Positions 18,227 through 28,510 are shown, counted from the first letter of the stretch. The stretch is 64,000 bases of DNA from Burkholderiales bacterium (GCA_020854035.1 JADZGE010000019.1:62001-126000); one strand, 5' to 3'. Notes: generated by a model from the sequence alone, not told the origin. Translations and numbers: made by a program.

Positions 18227-19720
18227 GTGGACGAGGTCAGCGCGCTGTTTCACGGCTTTGCGGTGGTGCTGACGCCCTTCAACCTGATGCTGATGTTCGT
18301 CGGCATCACGCTGGGCGTGGTGATCGGCGTGCTGCCCGGCCTGGGCGGCGCGAACGGCGTCGCGATCCTGCTGCCGCTCACTTTCGCCATGCCGCCGACT
18401 TCGGCGATCATCATGCTCTCGTGCATTTACTGGGGCGCGCTGTTCGGCGGGGCGATCACCTCCATTCTCTTCAATATCCCCGGCGAGCCGTGGTCCGTGG
18501 CGACGACCTTCGACGGCTACCCGATGGCGCAGCAGGGGCGCGCCGGGGAAGCGCTGACCGGTGCGTTCACCTCCTCGTTCGTCGGCGCGCTGGTGGCGGT
18601 CGTCATGTTCACCTTTCTCGCCCCCCTCATCGCGAAGTTCGCGCTGCAGTTCGGGCCGCCCGAGTTCTTCTCCGTGTACCTGCTCACCTTCTGCAGCTTT
18701 CTCGGCACCGGCAAGGGCAATCCGTTCAAGATCCTCGTCTCGATGATGCTCGGTTTCGCGATGGCCGCCGTCGGCATCGATATCGTGACCGGGCAGCTGC
18801 GCCTCACGTTCGGGCTGCAGGTCATGCTCTCGGGCTTCGATTTCCTGATCGCGGTGATCGGGCTCTTCGGCATCGGCGAGATCCTGCTGTCCATGGAAGA
18901 GGGGCTCGCCTTCTCGGGCAAGAGCGCGAAGATCAACCCGCGCATCGTTCTCGAGACGTGGCGGAAGCTGCCCGCCTACTGGATGACGTCGGCGAGAAGC
19001 TGCCTGATCGGCTGCTGGATGGGCGTGATCCCCGGCGGCGCGACCCCGGCCTCGTTCATGAGCTACGGGGTCGCGCGGCGCATGTCGCGCGACGGCGAGC
19101 GCTTCGGCACCGGGCAGCTGGAGGGCGTGGTGGCGCCCGAGACGGCCGCGCACGCCGCCGGCACCTCGGCGCTCCTGCCGATGATCACGCTCGGCATACC
19201 GGGCTCGCCGACGGCGGCGGTGCTCCTCGGGGGGCTGCTCATCTGGGGCCTGCAGCCGGGGCCGCTCCTCTTCGTCGAGCAGAAGGACTTCGTGTGGGGG
19301 CTCATCGCCAGCATGTACCTCGGCAACATCGCCGGGCTGATCGTGGTGCTTACCGCGGTCCCGCTCTTCGCGGCGATCCTGCGCGTGCCCTTCGCGATCA
19401 TCGCACCGGTGATCGTGGTGATCTGCGCGATCGGCGCGTACACGGTCAAGAACAACATGTTCGATGTCTGGCTGATGCTCGCGTTCGGAGTCGTCGGCTA
19501 CGTCTTCAAGAAGCTCGACTACCCGCTCGCGCCGATGGTGCTCGCGCTGGTGCTGGGCGACGCCGCCGAGAGCGCGTTCCGCCAGTCGATGCTGATTTCC
19601 CAGGGCAGCCTCGCGGTGTTCTGGTCGAACTGGCTCGTCGGCGGGTTGACGACGCTCGCGCTCGTTCTCCTCGCCTGGCCGTTCGTCGCGCCGATCCGCG
19701 CCCGCCTGCGAGGTACGTAG
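18227..19720 (+). CDS. tctA: TctA large membrane subunit
   Basis: A 497-residue permease with about 11-12 membrane segments, the channel subunit of the tripartite tricarboxylate transporter. Typical TctA sequence includes GVLPGLGGANGVAILLPLTF, ITSILFNIPGEPWSVATTFDGYP, the central GVIPGGATPASFMSYGVARR and LGIPGSPTAAVLLGGLLIWG. GTG 18227 follows AAGAGGAAAA. It is the last gene of the tct operon and converges with the Crp/Fnr gene across a tandem repeat. Confidence 0.95.
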   Translation: MDEVSALFHGFAVVLTPFNLMLMFVGITLGVVIGVLPGLGGANGVAILLPLTFAMPPTSAIIMLSCIYWGALFGGAITSILFNIPGEPWSVATTFDGYPMAQQGRAGEALTGAFTSSFVGALVAVVMFTFLAPLIAKFALQFGPPEFFSVYLLTFCSFLGTGKGNPFKILVSMMLGFAMAAVGIDIVTGQLRLTFGLQVMLSGFDFLIAVIGLFGIGEILLSMEEGLAFSGKSAKINPRIVLETWRKLPAYWMTSARSCLIGCWMGVIPGGATPASFMSYGVARRMSRDGERFGTGQLEGVVAPETAAHAAGTSALLPMITLGIPGSPTAAVLLGGLLIWGLQPGPLLFVEQKDFVWGLIASMYLGNIAGLIVVLTAVPLFAAILRVPFAIIAPVIVVICAIGAYTVKNNMFDVWLMLAFGVVGYVFKKLDYPLAPMVLALVLGDAAESAFRQSMLISQGSLAVFWSNWLVGGLTTLALVLLAWPFVAPIRARLRGT

Positions 19721-19721
19721 A

Positions 19722-19920
19722 TCAGGAAGGGGCCTGGTGCGCGCGGCTGTTGTGAGGGCGTCTGCGGTGGCGAGGAGGGGGGTGCGGGGGGAACGGGAAG
19801 GCCCCTCGGAATTTCAGGAAGGGGCCTGGTGCGCGCGGCTGTTGTGAGGGCGTCTGCGGTGGCGAGGAGGGGGGTGCGGGGGGAACGGGAAGGCCCCTCG
19901 GAATTTCAGGAAGGGGCCCG
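19722..19920. repeat. 92-bp tandem repeat between convergent genes
   Basis: Two consecutive, essentially identical 92-bp units (19722-19813 and 19814-19905), then the first 13-15 bases of a third. Each junction contains GGCCCCT, 13 bases, AGGGGCC, which folds as a hairpin on either strand. The array lies exactly between the ends of tctA and the oppositely oriented Crp/Fnr gene, so the hairpins may act as terminators in both directions. No coding frame is supported. Confidence 0.9.
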
Positions 19921-19930
19921 TTCCCCCTGC

Positions 19931-20539
19931 TCAAATCTTCCCGCGGCGCTTCAGCCGCGAGAGTGTTTCGGGCGAGAGGTTGAGGTAGGACGCGAGGTCC
20001 TTCTTCGGGAGTCGATCGGCGAGGTCGGGGTGCTTGCGCATGAACCGCAGCACGCGCCCGGGCGCGTCGAGGAGGTGCAGCGTGATGACGTGGGCCATCA
20101 CTTCGCTCATGAGTTTCATGATCTCGTACTCGAAGCCGTTCTTCACCGCGGGATGACGTTCGAGAAAGCGCACCCATTGCTGCATGGGCACGCGCGCCGC
20201 GCGTCCCTTGGTGACCGCGCGTATCGAGTACGGGATGGGCGTTTTCAGCCGCCACGCGGCGTAGCTCGTGTCGATGTCGGCCTCGGCGGCAAAGCGCAGG
20301 ATCATCTCGCGGCCCTGCGAATTCGATACCACGCGCTTCAGGATCCCGCCGATGACGAAGTACTGCTCCATCGACCAGTCGCCCTGGTGCTCGAGCGTCG
20401 CTCCCTTGGGGTAGTCGACGATCACGATGAGCGGTGTCAACTCCCGCCACTGCATCGGGTCGAGGTTCTTGAGAACGAGGTTCTGCCGCAATTGCAGCCG
20501 GATGACCCGGGCTTCGGGATGAAGTGCGAGTAGCGGCAT
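19931..20539 (-). CDS. Crp/Fnr-family transcriptional regulator
   Basis: A 202-residue regulator with an N-terminal cyclic-nucleotide-binding-like beta-barrel (about 20-120), a long dimerisation helix and a C-terminal winged helix. The recognition helix reads SPETLSRLKRRG with Glu191, Ser194 and Arg195 in the E-x-x-S-R arrangement by which FNR-type proteins read TTGAT/TTGAC half-sites. The whole protein has no cysteine, so it cannot hold an FNR-type iron-sulfur cluster. It is transcribed divergently from oxc. Three TTGA(C/T)-N4-GTCAA palindromes occur upstream of oxc, tctC and sucC, making it the obvious candidate regulator. Confidence 0.9.
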   Translation of the reverse strand: MPLLALHPEARVIRLQLRQNLVLKNLDPMQWRELTPLIVIVDYPKGATLEHQGDWSMEQYFVIGGILKRVVSNSQGREMILRFAAEADIDTSYAAWRLKTPIPYSIRAVTKGRAARVPMQQWVRFLERHPAVKNGFEYEIMKLMSEVMAHVITLHLLDAPGRVLRFMRKHPDLADRLPKKDLASYLNLSPETLSRLKRRGKI

Positions 20540-20639
20540 GGTGGCGTGGGGCCGGGCAGGCGCCAGTATAGCGAATCCGCCCTTAACCTTCGGAACACCA
20601 AGGGAAAATCGGCGTGAACCGGATTCCCCCCACCCGATT

Positions 20640-20682
20640 CTTGATCGCGGTCAAGGGGGCGCGCGCGTGCCGCACATATGAT
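20640..20682 (+). promoter_or_regulatory. Class II Crp/Fnr-dependent promoter of oxc
   Basis: CTTGATCGCGGTCAAG (20640-20655) is a TTGAT-N4-GTCAA palindrome centred at 20647.5. A good -10, TATGAT, begins at 20677, exactly where a class II promoter with the activator at -41.5 would place it. The predicted start near 20689 lies downstream of the first in-frame ATG (20685), supporting ATG 20736 as the real oxc start. Confidence 0.75.
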
Positions 20683-20735
20683 ACGTGCCGCAACGGCGCA
20701 TCAGTGAACCCGACGTCAAGCACGCGAGGTCTCGC

Positions 20736-22481
20736 ATGACAACCACAGCACAGCCGGCGGCGCCGGGCGCGCAGCCGCAGGAACTCGCCGACGGTGTCGA
20801 TCTCGTGATCGACGCCCTCAGGCTGAACGGCATCGACACGATCTTCGGCCTGCCGGGCATTCCGATCACCGATCTCACCCGCCGGGCGCAGGCCGCCGGA
20901 ATGCGCGTAATTTCGTTCCGCCACGAGCAGAGCGCGGGTTACGCGGCGTCGATCGCGGGTTTTCTCACGCAACAGCCGGGGATCTGCCTCACCGTGTCGG
21001 CGCCCGGTTTCCTGAACGGCCTGAACGCGCTCGCGCACGCGACCACGAACTGCTTCCCGATGATACTCATCTCGGGCTCCTCCGAGCGCGAGATCGTGGA
21101 CCTCCAGCAAGGCGACTACGAGGAGCTCGATCAGCTCGCCGTCGCGCGGCCGCTCGCCAAGGCCGCCTACCGCGTGCTCCACGCGCGGGACATCGGCGTG
21201 GGCATCGCGCGCGCCATCCGTGCCGCCGTGTCCGGGCGCCCGGGCGGGGTCTACCTCGATCTGCCGGCGCAGCTCCTCGCGCAGACGATGGATGCGGCGG
21301 CCGGCAGGAACTCGCTCATCAAGGTGGTCGACCCGGCGCCGCGCCAGATTCCCGCGCCCGAAGCCGTGCAGCGCGCGCTCGAGCTGCTGAAAAGCGCGAA
21401 GCGCCCGCTCATCATCCTCGGCAAGGGCGCGGCCTACGCCCGCGCCGACGACGAGATCCGCGCCCTGATCGAAAGAACGGGCATTCCCTACCTGCCGATG
21501 TCGATGGCGAAGGGCCTGCTGCCCGACACGCACGAGCAGTGCGCCTCGGCGGCGCGCTCGTACGTGCTGCCGGGGGCGGATGTCGTGATGCTGATCGGCG
21601 CGCGCCTGAACTGGCTGCTCTCGCACGGCAAGGGCAGGACCTGGGGCGGCAAGGGCGCCAAGGACCGGGGCGCACAGAAGTTCATCCAGATCGACATCTC
21701 GCCGCAGGAGGCCGACAGCAACGTGCGCATCGACGCGCCGGTGGTTGGCGACATCGGTTCGTGCGTGGCGGCGCTGCTCGCGGGGATGGCGGCGGGCTTC
21801 GGCCGGCCGCCGACCGACTGGCTCGGCAGCATCGCCGAGCGCAAGAGCGGGAACATCGAGAAGATGGCCGAGATGCTCGCGAGAAATCCGGCGCCGATGA
21901 ACTTCCACAGCGCGCTCAACGTGGTGCGCGACATCGTCAAGGCGAATCCCGACGCCATCCTCGTGAACGAGGGCGCCAACGCGCTCGACTTCACCCGCAG
22001 CATCGTCGACATGTACCAGCCGCGAAAGCGCATCGATGTCGGCACGTGGGGCATCATGGGTATCGGCATGGGATACTGCGTGGCCGCCGCGGTGGTCACG
22101 GGCAAGCCGGTGATCGCGGTGGAGGGCGACAGCGCCTTCGGCTTCTCGGGCATGGAAGTGGAAACCATCTGCCGCTACGACCTGCCCGTGTGCATCGTCG
22201 TGATGAACAACAACGGGGTCTACCGCGGCGTCGACGTGAACCCCACCGGAGGGCGCGACGCGGCACCCACCGCGTTCGTGAAGGGCGCGCGCTACGACCG
22301 GATCATGGAGGCGTTCGGCGGCGCCGGCGCGCACGCCGCCACGCCCGCCCAGTTGAGGCGCGCGATGGAGGAAGCGGTGCGCTCGCGCCGGCCGACGCTC
22401 ATCAACGCGGTCATCGACGAGTCCGCGGGCACCGAGAGCGGGCGCATCACCAGCCTCAATCCGGCCGCGAGGAAGAAGTAG
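20736..22481 (+). CDS. oxc: Oxalyl-CoA decarboxylase
   Basis: ThDP-dependent enzyme converting oxalyl-CoA to formyl-CoA and CO2. The 581-residue protein has the three domains of this family: the N-terminal PYR domain with [12 protein letters not shown] carrying the catalytic Glu, a central domain, and the C-terminal PP domain with [20 protein letters not shown] then [11 protein letters not shown], the ThDP/Mg2+ motif. The VYRG-D pattern and [19 protein letters not shown] are characteristic of Oxc rather than acetolactate synthase. It is the first gene of the oxc-frc operon, 24 bases ahead of frc. Confidence 0.95.
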   Translation: MTTTAQPAAPGAQPQELADGVDLVIDALRLNGIDTIFGLPGIPITDLTRRAQAAGMRVISFRHEQSAGYAASIAGFLTQQPGICLTVSAPGFLNGLNALAHATTNCFPMILISGSSEREIVDLQQGDYEELDQLAVARPLAKAAYRVLHARDIGVGIARAIRAAVSGRPGGVYLDLPAQLLAQTMDAAAGRNSLIKVVDPAPRQIPAPEAVQRALELLKSAKRPLIILGKGAAYARADDEIRALIERTGIPYLPMSMAKGLLPDTHEQCASAARSYVLPGADVVMLIGARLNWLLSHGKGRTWGGKGAKDRGAQKFIQIDISPQEADSNVRIDAPVVGDIGSCVAALLAGMAAGFGRPPTDWLGSIAERKSGNIEKMAEMLARNPAPMNFHSALNVVRDIVKANPDAILVNEGANALDFTRSIVDMYQPRKRIDVGTWGIMGIGMGYCVAAAVVTGKPVIAVEGDSAFGFSGMEVETICRYDLPVCIVVMNNNGVYRGVDVNPTGGRDAAPTAFVKGARYDRIMEAFGGAGAHAATPAQLRRAMEEAVRSRRPTLINAVIDESAGTESGRITSLNPAARKK

Positions 22482-22504
22482 TCGCGGCACGACCGGAGAC
22501 CAGC

Positions 22505-23776
22505 ATGGAAGCACTCAAGGGAGTACGCATTCTCGACATGTCGCACGTGCAGGCGGGGCCGACCTGTTCGCAACTGCTCGCCTGGATGGGCGCGGACGTG
22601 ATCAAGTTCGAGAACCCTGCAGGCGACGCGACGCGCGGGCAGTTGCGCGACGTGCCCAACGCCGACTCGCTCTATTTCACGATGTTGAACTGCAACAAGC
22701 GCTCGATCACGGTCAACATGAAGAGCGCCGGGGGCAAGGCGGTGTTCACGGACATGCTCGGTCGGTGCGACATCATCATGGAGAACTTCGGCCCCGGCGT
22801 GCTCGACCGCTTCGGCTTCACCTGGGAGAAGATCCACGAGATCAACCCGAAGATCGTGATGGGCTCGATCAAGGGCTTCGGCTCCTCGGGACCGTATGCC
22901 GACTTCAAGGCCTACGAGAACGTGGCGCAGGCGATGGGCGGCGCGATGAGCACGACCGGCGTGCCGGACGGGCCGCCGTTCGTCACCGGCGCGCAGATCG
23001 GCGATTCGGGCACCGGACTGCACCTTGCCGTCGGGCTGCTGGCGGCGCTGCGGCAGGCCGAGCGCACCGGCAAGGGGCAGTACGTGGAGGTCGCCATGAT
23101 GGACGGCGTCATGAACCTCTGCCGCGTCAAGTTCCGCGACCATCAGCGCCTGGCGCACGGCGAGCTTACCGAGTATTCCGTGCCGACCTACAAGGGCATG
23201 GGAGAAGTCCCGCGCGCGGGCAACGATTCGGGCGGCGGCCAGCTCGGCAACGCGATCCACTGCAAGCCGCACGGCGCGAACGACTGGCTCTACATCGTGG
23301 TACAGGAGGCGGTGTGGGCGAAGCTCGCGCAGAGGATCGGGCCGGAGGTCGGCATGCCCGGGCTCGTGAATGACCCGCGGCTCGACAGGATCGGCGAGCG
23401 GCGCAAGAACCAGCAGCTCATGTGGACGCTCATCAACAAGTTCGCGGAGAACTACACCAAGCGCGAGCTGATGGAGATCCTCAACCCGCTCGACGTGCCG
23501 TGCGGGCCGATCATGTCCACCCAGGACCTCGCCACCGACGAGCACGTGCGCGGCCGCGACATGTGGGTCGAGCTCGACCATCCGCAGCGCGGCAAGTGGT
23601 GGAATGTGGGCATGCCGATCAAGCTGTCGGCTTCCCCGGCCCTCATCAGGCGCTCGCCGACGCTCGGCGAGCACACCGAGGAGATCCTGCGCGAGGTGCT
23701 CGGCTACGACGAGGCGAAGATCGAGGGATTGAAGAAGGCGGGGGCGTTTTCGCTGCCGCCGAGGAAGGCGGCGTAG
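22505..23776 (+). CDS. frc: Formyl-CoA:oxalate CoA-transferase (class III)
   Basis: Transfers CoA from formyl-CoA (or another donor) to oxalate. The 423-residue protein is a full-length class III CoA-transferase, with HVQAGPTCSQ near the N terminus, the catalytic Asp167 in TGAQIGDSGTG and the glycine loop SGGGQLGNAIHCKP, which is typical of Frc rather than of carnitine or bile-acid CoA-transferases. It follows oxc by 24 bases and precedes the formyltransferase-like gene by 22 bases, so the three are one transcription unit. The formate released here would feed the formate dehydrogenase and Fhs encoded 13 kb upstream. Confidence 0.95.
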   Translation: MEALKGVRILDMSHVQAGPTCSQLLAWMGADVIKFENPAGDATRGQLRDVPNADSLYFTMLNCNKRSITVNMKSAGGKAVFTDMLGRCDIIMENFGPGVLDRFGFTWEKIHEINPKIVMGSIKGFGSSGPYADFKAYENVAQAMGGAMSTTGVPDGPPFVTGAQIGDSGTGLHLAVGLLAALRQAERTGKGQYVEVAMMDGVMNLCRVKFRDHQRLAHGELTEYSVPTYKGMGEVPRAGNDSGGGQLGNAIHCKPHGANDWLYIVVQEAVWAKLAQRIGPEVGMPGLVNDPRLDRIGERRKNQQLMWTLINKFAENYTKRELMEILNPLDVPCGPIMSTQDLATDEHVRGRDMWVELDHPQRGKWWNVGMPIKLSASPALIRRSPTLGEHTEEILREVLGYDEAKIEGLKKAGAFSLPPRKAA

Positions 23777-23798
23777 TCGCCGCGGTGCGAGAGGCGAA

Positions 23799-24731
23799 AT
23801 GAAGATCGCGATCATCGGTCAGCAGGACTTCGGCAAGGCCGTGCTCGAGGCCTTCCTCGCCCGGGGCGACGAAGTCGCCGGTATCTTCTGCGCTCCGGAG
23901 AAGCCCGGCGCGAGGCCCGATCCCCTGCGCGCGGCGGCGGAAGGAAAGGCGCTCAGGGTGTTCCAGTTCGGCTCGTTGCGGGCGAAGGAGGCGCACGACG
24001 CGCTCGCGGGTCTTGCCGCCGACATCGGGATCATGGCCTACGTGCTCCAGTTCGCGCCGGATTCGCTCGTGAAAATTCCGCGCCTCGGCACGATCCAGTA
24101 CCATCCGTCGCTGCTTCCCCGCTACCGCGGTCCTTCGTCGATCAACTGGCCGATCATCCGCGGCGACACCCGCACGGGGCTCACGATCTTTCGTCCCACC
24201 GGGGGCCTGGACGAGGGTCCCGTCGTGCTGCAGAAGGAGTGCGACATCGGCCCGGACGAGACCATCGGTGACGTCTATTTCAACAAGCTCTTCCCGATGG
24301 GCGTGCAAGCCATGCTGGAGGCCGCCGATCTCGTGTGCGCCGGCCGGCAGAAGGAGCTCGTCCAGGATGAGTCGCGGGCGAGCTACGAAGGCTGGTGCCG
24401 TGACGCGGAGGCGCGCATCCTGTGGAACCAGCACGTCGATTTCATCTATAACCTCATCCGGGGCTGCAACCCGGCCCCGGGGGCCTGGACCACGCTCGCC
24501 GGCAGGAAGGTGCAGATTTTCGACGCCCGCAAGCACCCCGCGCGGCGCTTTGCCGACGTCGCGGGGAAGGTCGGAGAGGTTTCGGCGGTGACCGACGCCT
24601 CCTTCAGGGTGACCGCGCAGGGCGGCGCCATCGAGGTGCTGCGGGCACGCGGCGAGGATGGCAGGAAGGCGTCGGGCGGGGACTACGCGCGCGCCGCGGG
24701 TCTCACGCCCGGTACGCTGCTCGGCTCCTGA
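23799..24731 (+). CDS. ALDH1L1-like 10-formyl-THF hydrolase/formyltransferase
   Basis: A 310-residue protein with the N10-formyl-THF-dependent formyltransferase fold. The catalytic His102 (QYHPSLLPRYRG) and Asp138 (GLDEG) are 36 residues apart, as in the hydrolase domain of animal 10-formyl-THF dehydrogenase (His106/Asp142). The usual Asn before the His in methionyl-tRNA formyltransferase is replaced by Gln. Later motifs INWPIIRGD, VLQKECDIGPDET, YEGWCRDAEARI and PGAWTTLAG also match the ALDH1L1-type domain better than Fmt. It overlaps the frc operon. It could release formate from formyl-THF or handle a formyl group from formyl-CoA; the reaction is unproven. Confidence 0.8.
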   Translation: MKIAIIGQQDFGKAVLEAFLARGDEVAGIFCAPEKPGARPDPLRAAAEGKALRVFQFGSLRAKEAHDALAGLAADIGIMAYVLQFAPDSLVKIPRLGTIQYHPSLLPRYRGPSSINWPIIRGDTRTGLTIFRPTGGLDEGPVVLQKECDIGPDETIGDVYFNKLFPMGVQAMLEAADLVCAGRQKELVQDESRASYEGWCRDAEARILWNQHVDFIYNLIRGCNPAPGAWTTLAGRKVQIFDARKHPARRFADVAGKVGEVSAVTDASFRVTAQGGAIEVLRARGEDGRKASGGDYARAAGLTPGTLLGS

Positions 24732-25006
24732 CCGGGTTCCTCGCGGGCACAAGGCCCGCAGCGGACGGCAACGCGGCGCCCGCGGCCGTGGCGCCCGCGG
24801 GTTTCCGGGCGCGCGAGCGCGGCCCCGGTAGCGGCCTCCGTGCGGGAATGGTCCGGCCTGGTTTCTCCGGCGCACCCTCAAGCCGGCTCCCTCTTTTCCG
24901 TCATAAGCTGCTGGTGCATCAAGGGAATGGCCCGCGCGCCGGTCGCGGCCTGGTCGCACTTTGGGGTTGAGATTTGGGCTCTAAGCCGCTGTATTTATTG
25001 AAGCTC

Positions 25007-25037
25007 TTGACTTTGCTTCCGAAAAAGAACGTATACT
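25007..25037 (+). promoter_or_regulatory. Possible promoter of the signalling operon
   Basis: TTGACT (25007) and TATACT (25032) are spaced by 19 in an unusually AT-rich stretch. Just after lies an inverted repeat ATACTTG/CAAGTAT (25033-25039 and 25045-25051). The rest of 24732-25000 shows no gene or clear element. Confidence 0.45.
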
Positions 25038-25114
25038 TGACCGGCAAGTATCGTAGAATGACCGGGTCAACCGCCTTAACTCACTAGAAAAGCACGCAAA
25101 AGTCAGGGAGCGGG

Positions 25115-27682
25115 ATGAAGAGCTTCTGGAAGTCCGACTGGTTCCTGGGCGTGGTGGTGGTGATCGCCGTCATCGCGTTCAACTTGTCGAGCGGCCTCAT
25201 CCCGAGCCTGGAACGCACGGCCTACGATCTCGGCGTCACGGCCACCGCGCGCGCGCCTTCCGACAAGATCGCGGTCATCGGCATCGACAAGCAGAGCCTC
25301 GACAATATCGGCCGCTGGCCGTGGTCGCGCGAAGTGCTCGCGAAGATGACCGACAAGCTGACCGAGGCGAAGGCCAAGGTAATCGGCTACACGGTGCTCT
25401 TCGCCGAGCCGCAGACCGATCCCGGCTACAGGTACGTGACGAAGCTCCTGGAGATGGTCTCGAAGAGCGTCCCGCTCGACGACATGGCCAACCCGGGCGG
25501 CGTGGGCGAGCTCGCCCGGTTCCGCGGCGTCCTGCAGGAAGCGGAACAGGATCTCAACACCGATCGCAAGCTCGCCGAGAGCTTCAAGCGCTCGGGCAAC
25601 GTGGTGCCGATGACGCTTTTCACGCTCGGCGTGCCGCAGGGCAAGCCGGACAAGCCGTTGCCGGATTTCCTGCTCGCGAACGCGGTTCCCAAGGTCGCGC
25701 CTGGCGCCGAAGACGGGCTCATCCAGGCGTTGCAGGTGGAGTATCCCATCGAGACGATCGGCAAGGCCGCGGCGGCGCTCGGGCACTTGAATGCGCTGCC
25801 CGACGTCGACGGCGGCACGCGCACCGAGACGCTGGTGCTCTCCTACTACGGGCAGGTGTTTCCGTCGCTCGCGATGATGATCGCGGCGAAGAGCCTCAAC
25901 CTCGGTCCGGCCGACGTGCAGGTGATACCGGGCGAGCGCGTGTCGCTCGGCAAGCTCAACATCACCACCGACCAGCACACGCGGATGTACACCTACTTCT
26001 ACAAGGACCGCGAAGCGAACCAGCGCGCCTTCCCGGTGGACTCCTTCTACGACGTGTTCGTGGGCAAGATCCCGGTGGAGAAGTACCGCGACAAGATCGT
26101 CTTGATCGGGCCCACCGCGGCGGGGCTCGGCAGCGCGACCGTGACGCCCGTGTCGCCCGCCATGACGCCGGTGGAGACCCTCGCCCACACCGTGTCCTCG
26201 ATCCTGTCGGAGCATTTCTTCGTCGCGCCGGCGTGGGGCCGGTACGCCGAGGTGCTGCTGTTCCTCCTGGTCGCGGCCTATCTCGTCGCGGTGCTGCCGC
26301 GGCTCAAGGCGGGAATGGCGCTCGCGATCTCCGGCGGGCTTTTCGTCGCCATGCTGGTGGCGCACTTCGTGCTGATGACGGGGAGCGGGATCTGGATCCA
26401 GTTCATGCTGCCGGCGACGCTGCTCCTCGTCGGTCACGGCGCGCTGGTGTCCAAGCGCTTCATCGTGACCGAGGCCGCCAAGATCAAGTCCGATGAAACC
26501 TCGGCCGAGTCGAACCGGATGCTCGGCATCGCCTACCAGGCGCAGGGCCAGCTCGACCTCGCGTGGGACAAGTTCCGTCAGGTCCCGATGTCGGACGCGG
26601 TGATGGACAACATGTACAACCTCGCCCTCGACTTCGAGAGGAAGCGCCAGTTCAACAAGGCGGAATCGGTGTTCCGCCACATGGCCGATTTCAACCCGAA
26701 GTTCCGCGACCTCGAGACGCGCCTCACGCGCGCCAAGGCGATGTCCGAGACGGTGATCCTGGGAGGCGCCGCCTCGCACCCCGGCGGCACGGTGATCCTG
26801 CCCGGGGGCGGCATGGAAAAACCCATGCTCGGCCGCTACGAGGTGGAGAAGGAGCTCGGCAAGGGCGCGATGGGCATCGTCTATCTCGGCAAGGACCCCA
26901 AGATCGGGCGCGTCGTGGCGATCAAGACGATGGCGCTTTCGCAGGAGTTCGAGGCCGACGAGTTGAAGGACGTGAAGGAGCGCTTCTTCCGCGAGGCCGA
27001 GACCGCCGGGCGCCTCACGCACCCCAACATCGTGACGATCTACGACGCCGGCGAGGAGCACGATCTCGCCTACATCGCGATGGAGTTCCTGAAGGGCAAG
27101 GATCTCACGCCCTACACCAAGGCGGACGCGCTCCTGCCGCTCGACAGGACGCTCTCGATCGTGGCGCGCGTCGCCGAGGCGCTTTCCTACGCGCACCGCA
27201 ACAACGTCGTCCACCGCGACATCAAGCCGGCGAACATCATGTGCGATCTCGAGGCCGACACGGTGAAGGTCACCGACTTCGGCATCGCGCGCATCACGGA
27301 CTCCTCGAAGACCAAGACCGGGATGGTGCTCGGCACCCCTTCGTACATGTCGCCGGAGCAGCTCGCGGGCAGGAAGATCGAGGGCCGCTCGGACCTGTTC
27401 TCGCTGGGTGTGACCCTCTATCAGCTCTGCAGCGGCAAGCTGCCGTTCGCCGGGGACTCGATGGCGCAGCTCATGTACAAGATCGCCAACGAGGCGCCGG
27501 TCGACATACTGACCGTCAATCCGGGTCTGCCGCCGGCGGTGGTGATGGTGATCAACAAGGCGCTCGCCAAGCAGCCCGAGGAACGCTACCAGACCGGGGA
27601 CGAGATGGCGCAGGCGATTCGCGCCGCGACCGGAGCCGGGGGCGCTCCCATGACCACGACCACGGTGGACATCAACCTCTAG
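25115..27682 (+). CDS. CHASE2-domain transmembrane Ser/Thr protein kinase
   Basis: An 855-residue sensor kinase. A signal-anchor helix (residues 8-27) is followed by an extracytoplasmic CHASE2 domain (about 35-370, with [22 protein letters not shown] and [15 protein letters not shown]), three membrane helices (about 375-450), a TPR-like linker (about 460-550) and a Hanks-type kinase (about 575-840). Kinase motifs are complete: [11 protein letters not shown], the Lys in [16 protein letters not shown] near 699 and DFGIAR. It opens a tight cluster with a PP2C phosphatase and FHA protein, the standard kinase, phosphatase and reader trio. CHASE2 ligands are unknown. Confidence 0.92.
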   Translation: MKSFWKSDWFLGVVVVIAVIAFNLSSGLIPSLERTAYDLGVTATARAPSDKIAVIGIDKQSLDNIGRWPWSREVLAKMTDKLTEAKAKVIGYTVLFAEPQTDPGYRYVTKLLEMVSKSVPLDDMANPGGVGELARFRGVLQEAEQDLNTDRKLAESFKRSGNVVPMTLFTLGVPQGKPDKPLPDFLLANAVPKVAPGAEDGLIQALQVEYPIETIGKAAAALGHLNALPDVDGGTRTETLVLSYYGQVFPSLAMMIAAKSLNLGPADVQVIPGERVSLGKLNITTDQHTRMYTYFYKDREANQRAFPVDSFYDVFVGKIPVEKYRDKIVLIGPTAAGLGSATVTPVSPAMTPVETLAHTVSSILSEHFFVAPAWGRYAEVLLFLLVAAYLVAVLPRLKAGMALAISGGLFVAMLVAHFVLMTGSGIWIQFMLPATLLLVGHGALVSKRFIVTEAAKIKSDETSAESNRMLGIAYQAQGQLDLAWDKFRQVPMSDAVMDNMYNLALDFERKRQFNKAESVFRHMADFNPKFRDLETRLTRAKAMSETVILGGAASHPGGTVILPGGGMEKPMLGRYEVEKELGKGAMGIVYLGKDPKIGRVVAIKTMALSQEFEADELKDVKERFFREAETAGRLTHPNIVTIYDAGEEHDLAYIAMEFLKGKDLTPYTKADALLPLDRTLSIVARVAEALSYAHRNNVVHRDIKPANIMCDLEADTVKVTDFGIARITDSSKTKTGMVLGTPSYMSPEQLAGRKIEGRSDLFSLGVTLYQLCSGKLPFAGDSMAQLMYKIANEAPVDILTVNPGLPPAVVMVINKALAKQPEERYQTGDEMAQAIRAATGAGGAPMTTTTVDINL

Positions 27683-27694
27683 GCCGGACGCGCC

Positions 27695-28510
27695 GTGCTC
27701 AACCTGAGCTCAGTCCTCGAAGTCGCGACCGCCACGCATCCCGGCATGGTGCGCTCGCACAACGAGGACAGCATCGCCGCCGACCCGGACATCGGCCTCG
27801 CGGTTCTCGCCGACGGCATGGGCGGCTACAACGCCGGCGAGGTCGCGAGCGGCATCGCGGTGGAACTCATCCGCACCGAGCTGAAGAAGGCGCTCTCCGA
27901 GGTGAAGCCGGAGCAGTTGAACGGCAAGGGCGTGGAGACGCTGCTCGCGGAACATGCCGAGCGCGCCAACGCGGCGATCTACCAGGCCGCGCAGAGCCAG
28001 CCGCAGTACTCGGGGATGGGGACGACTCTCGTGGTGGCGATGTGGCGCGACAACCGCGTGTCGGTGGGGCACATCGGCGACTCCCGCCTCTACCGGCTGC
28101 GAGGCGCCGACTTCGAGCAGATCACGCGCGACCATTCACTGCTGCAGGAGCAGATCGACAGCGGGATGATCACCCGCGAGCAGGCGCGGCATTCCCAGAA
28201 CAAGAACCTCGTGACGCGTGCCGTCGGCATCGACCCGCAGGTGGAACCCGAGGTGCACACCTACGACGCGCAGCCCGGGGACATCTACCTCTTGTGCTCC
28301 GACGGTCTGTCCGACATGGTGAGCGACGAGGACATACAATTGACGCTCACCTCGCTGCAGACCAATCTTCCGCTCGCAGCGCAGCAACTGGTGCAGCAGG
28401 CGAACGACAACGGCGGGCGCGACAACGTTTCGGTGATACTGGTGCGCGTCGCGCGGGGTTACCCCGCGCGCGTGGGCTGGCTCGCGAAGCTGAAGTCCTG
28501 GTTTGGATAG
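27695..28510 (+). CDS. PP2C-family protein phosphatase
   Basis: A 271-residue soluble Mn2+/Mg2+-dependent Ser/Thr phosphatase of the Stp/PppA type. Metal-binding motifs are visible: RSHNEDS, LADGMGGYNAGE, GHIGDSRLY, LCSDGLSDMV and NGGRDNVSVI. GTG 27695 lies 12 bases after the kinase stop codon, so the two are surely cotranscribed. It presumably reverses phosphorylation by the upstream CHASE2 kinase and acts on the downstream FHA protein or others. No membrane segment is visible. Confidence 0.93.
   Translation: MLNLSSVLEVATATHPGMVRSHNEDSIAADPDIGLAVLADGMGGYNAGEVASGIAVELIRTELKKALSEVKPEQLNGKGVETLLAEHAERANAAIYQAAQSQPQYSGMGTTLVVAMWRDNRVSVGHIGDSRLYRLRGADFEQITRDHSLLQEQIDSGMITREQARHSQNKNLVTRAVGIDPQVEPEVHTYDAQPGDIYLLCSDGLSDMVSDEDIQLTLTSLQTNLPLAAQQLVQQANDNGGRDNVSVILVRVARGYPARVGWLAKLKSWFG

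Noticed and set aside
23799-24731. Methionyl-tRNA formyltransferase (fmt)
   Set aside because: The Asn before the catalytic His is missing and the downstream motifs fit the ALDH1L1 hydrolase domain; no def gene is near.
25038-25079. TTGACC ... GGGTCAA as another Crp/Fnr site
   Set aside because: The half-sites are about 30 bases apart rather than four.
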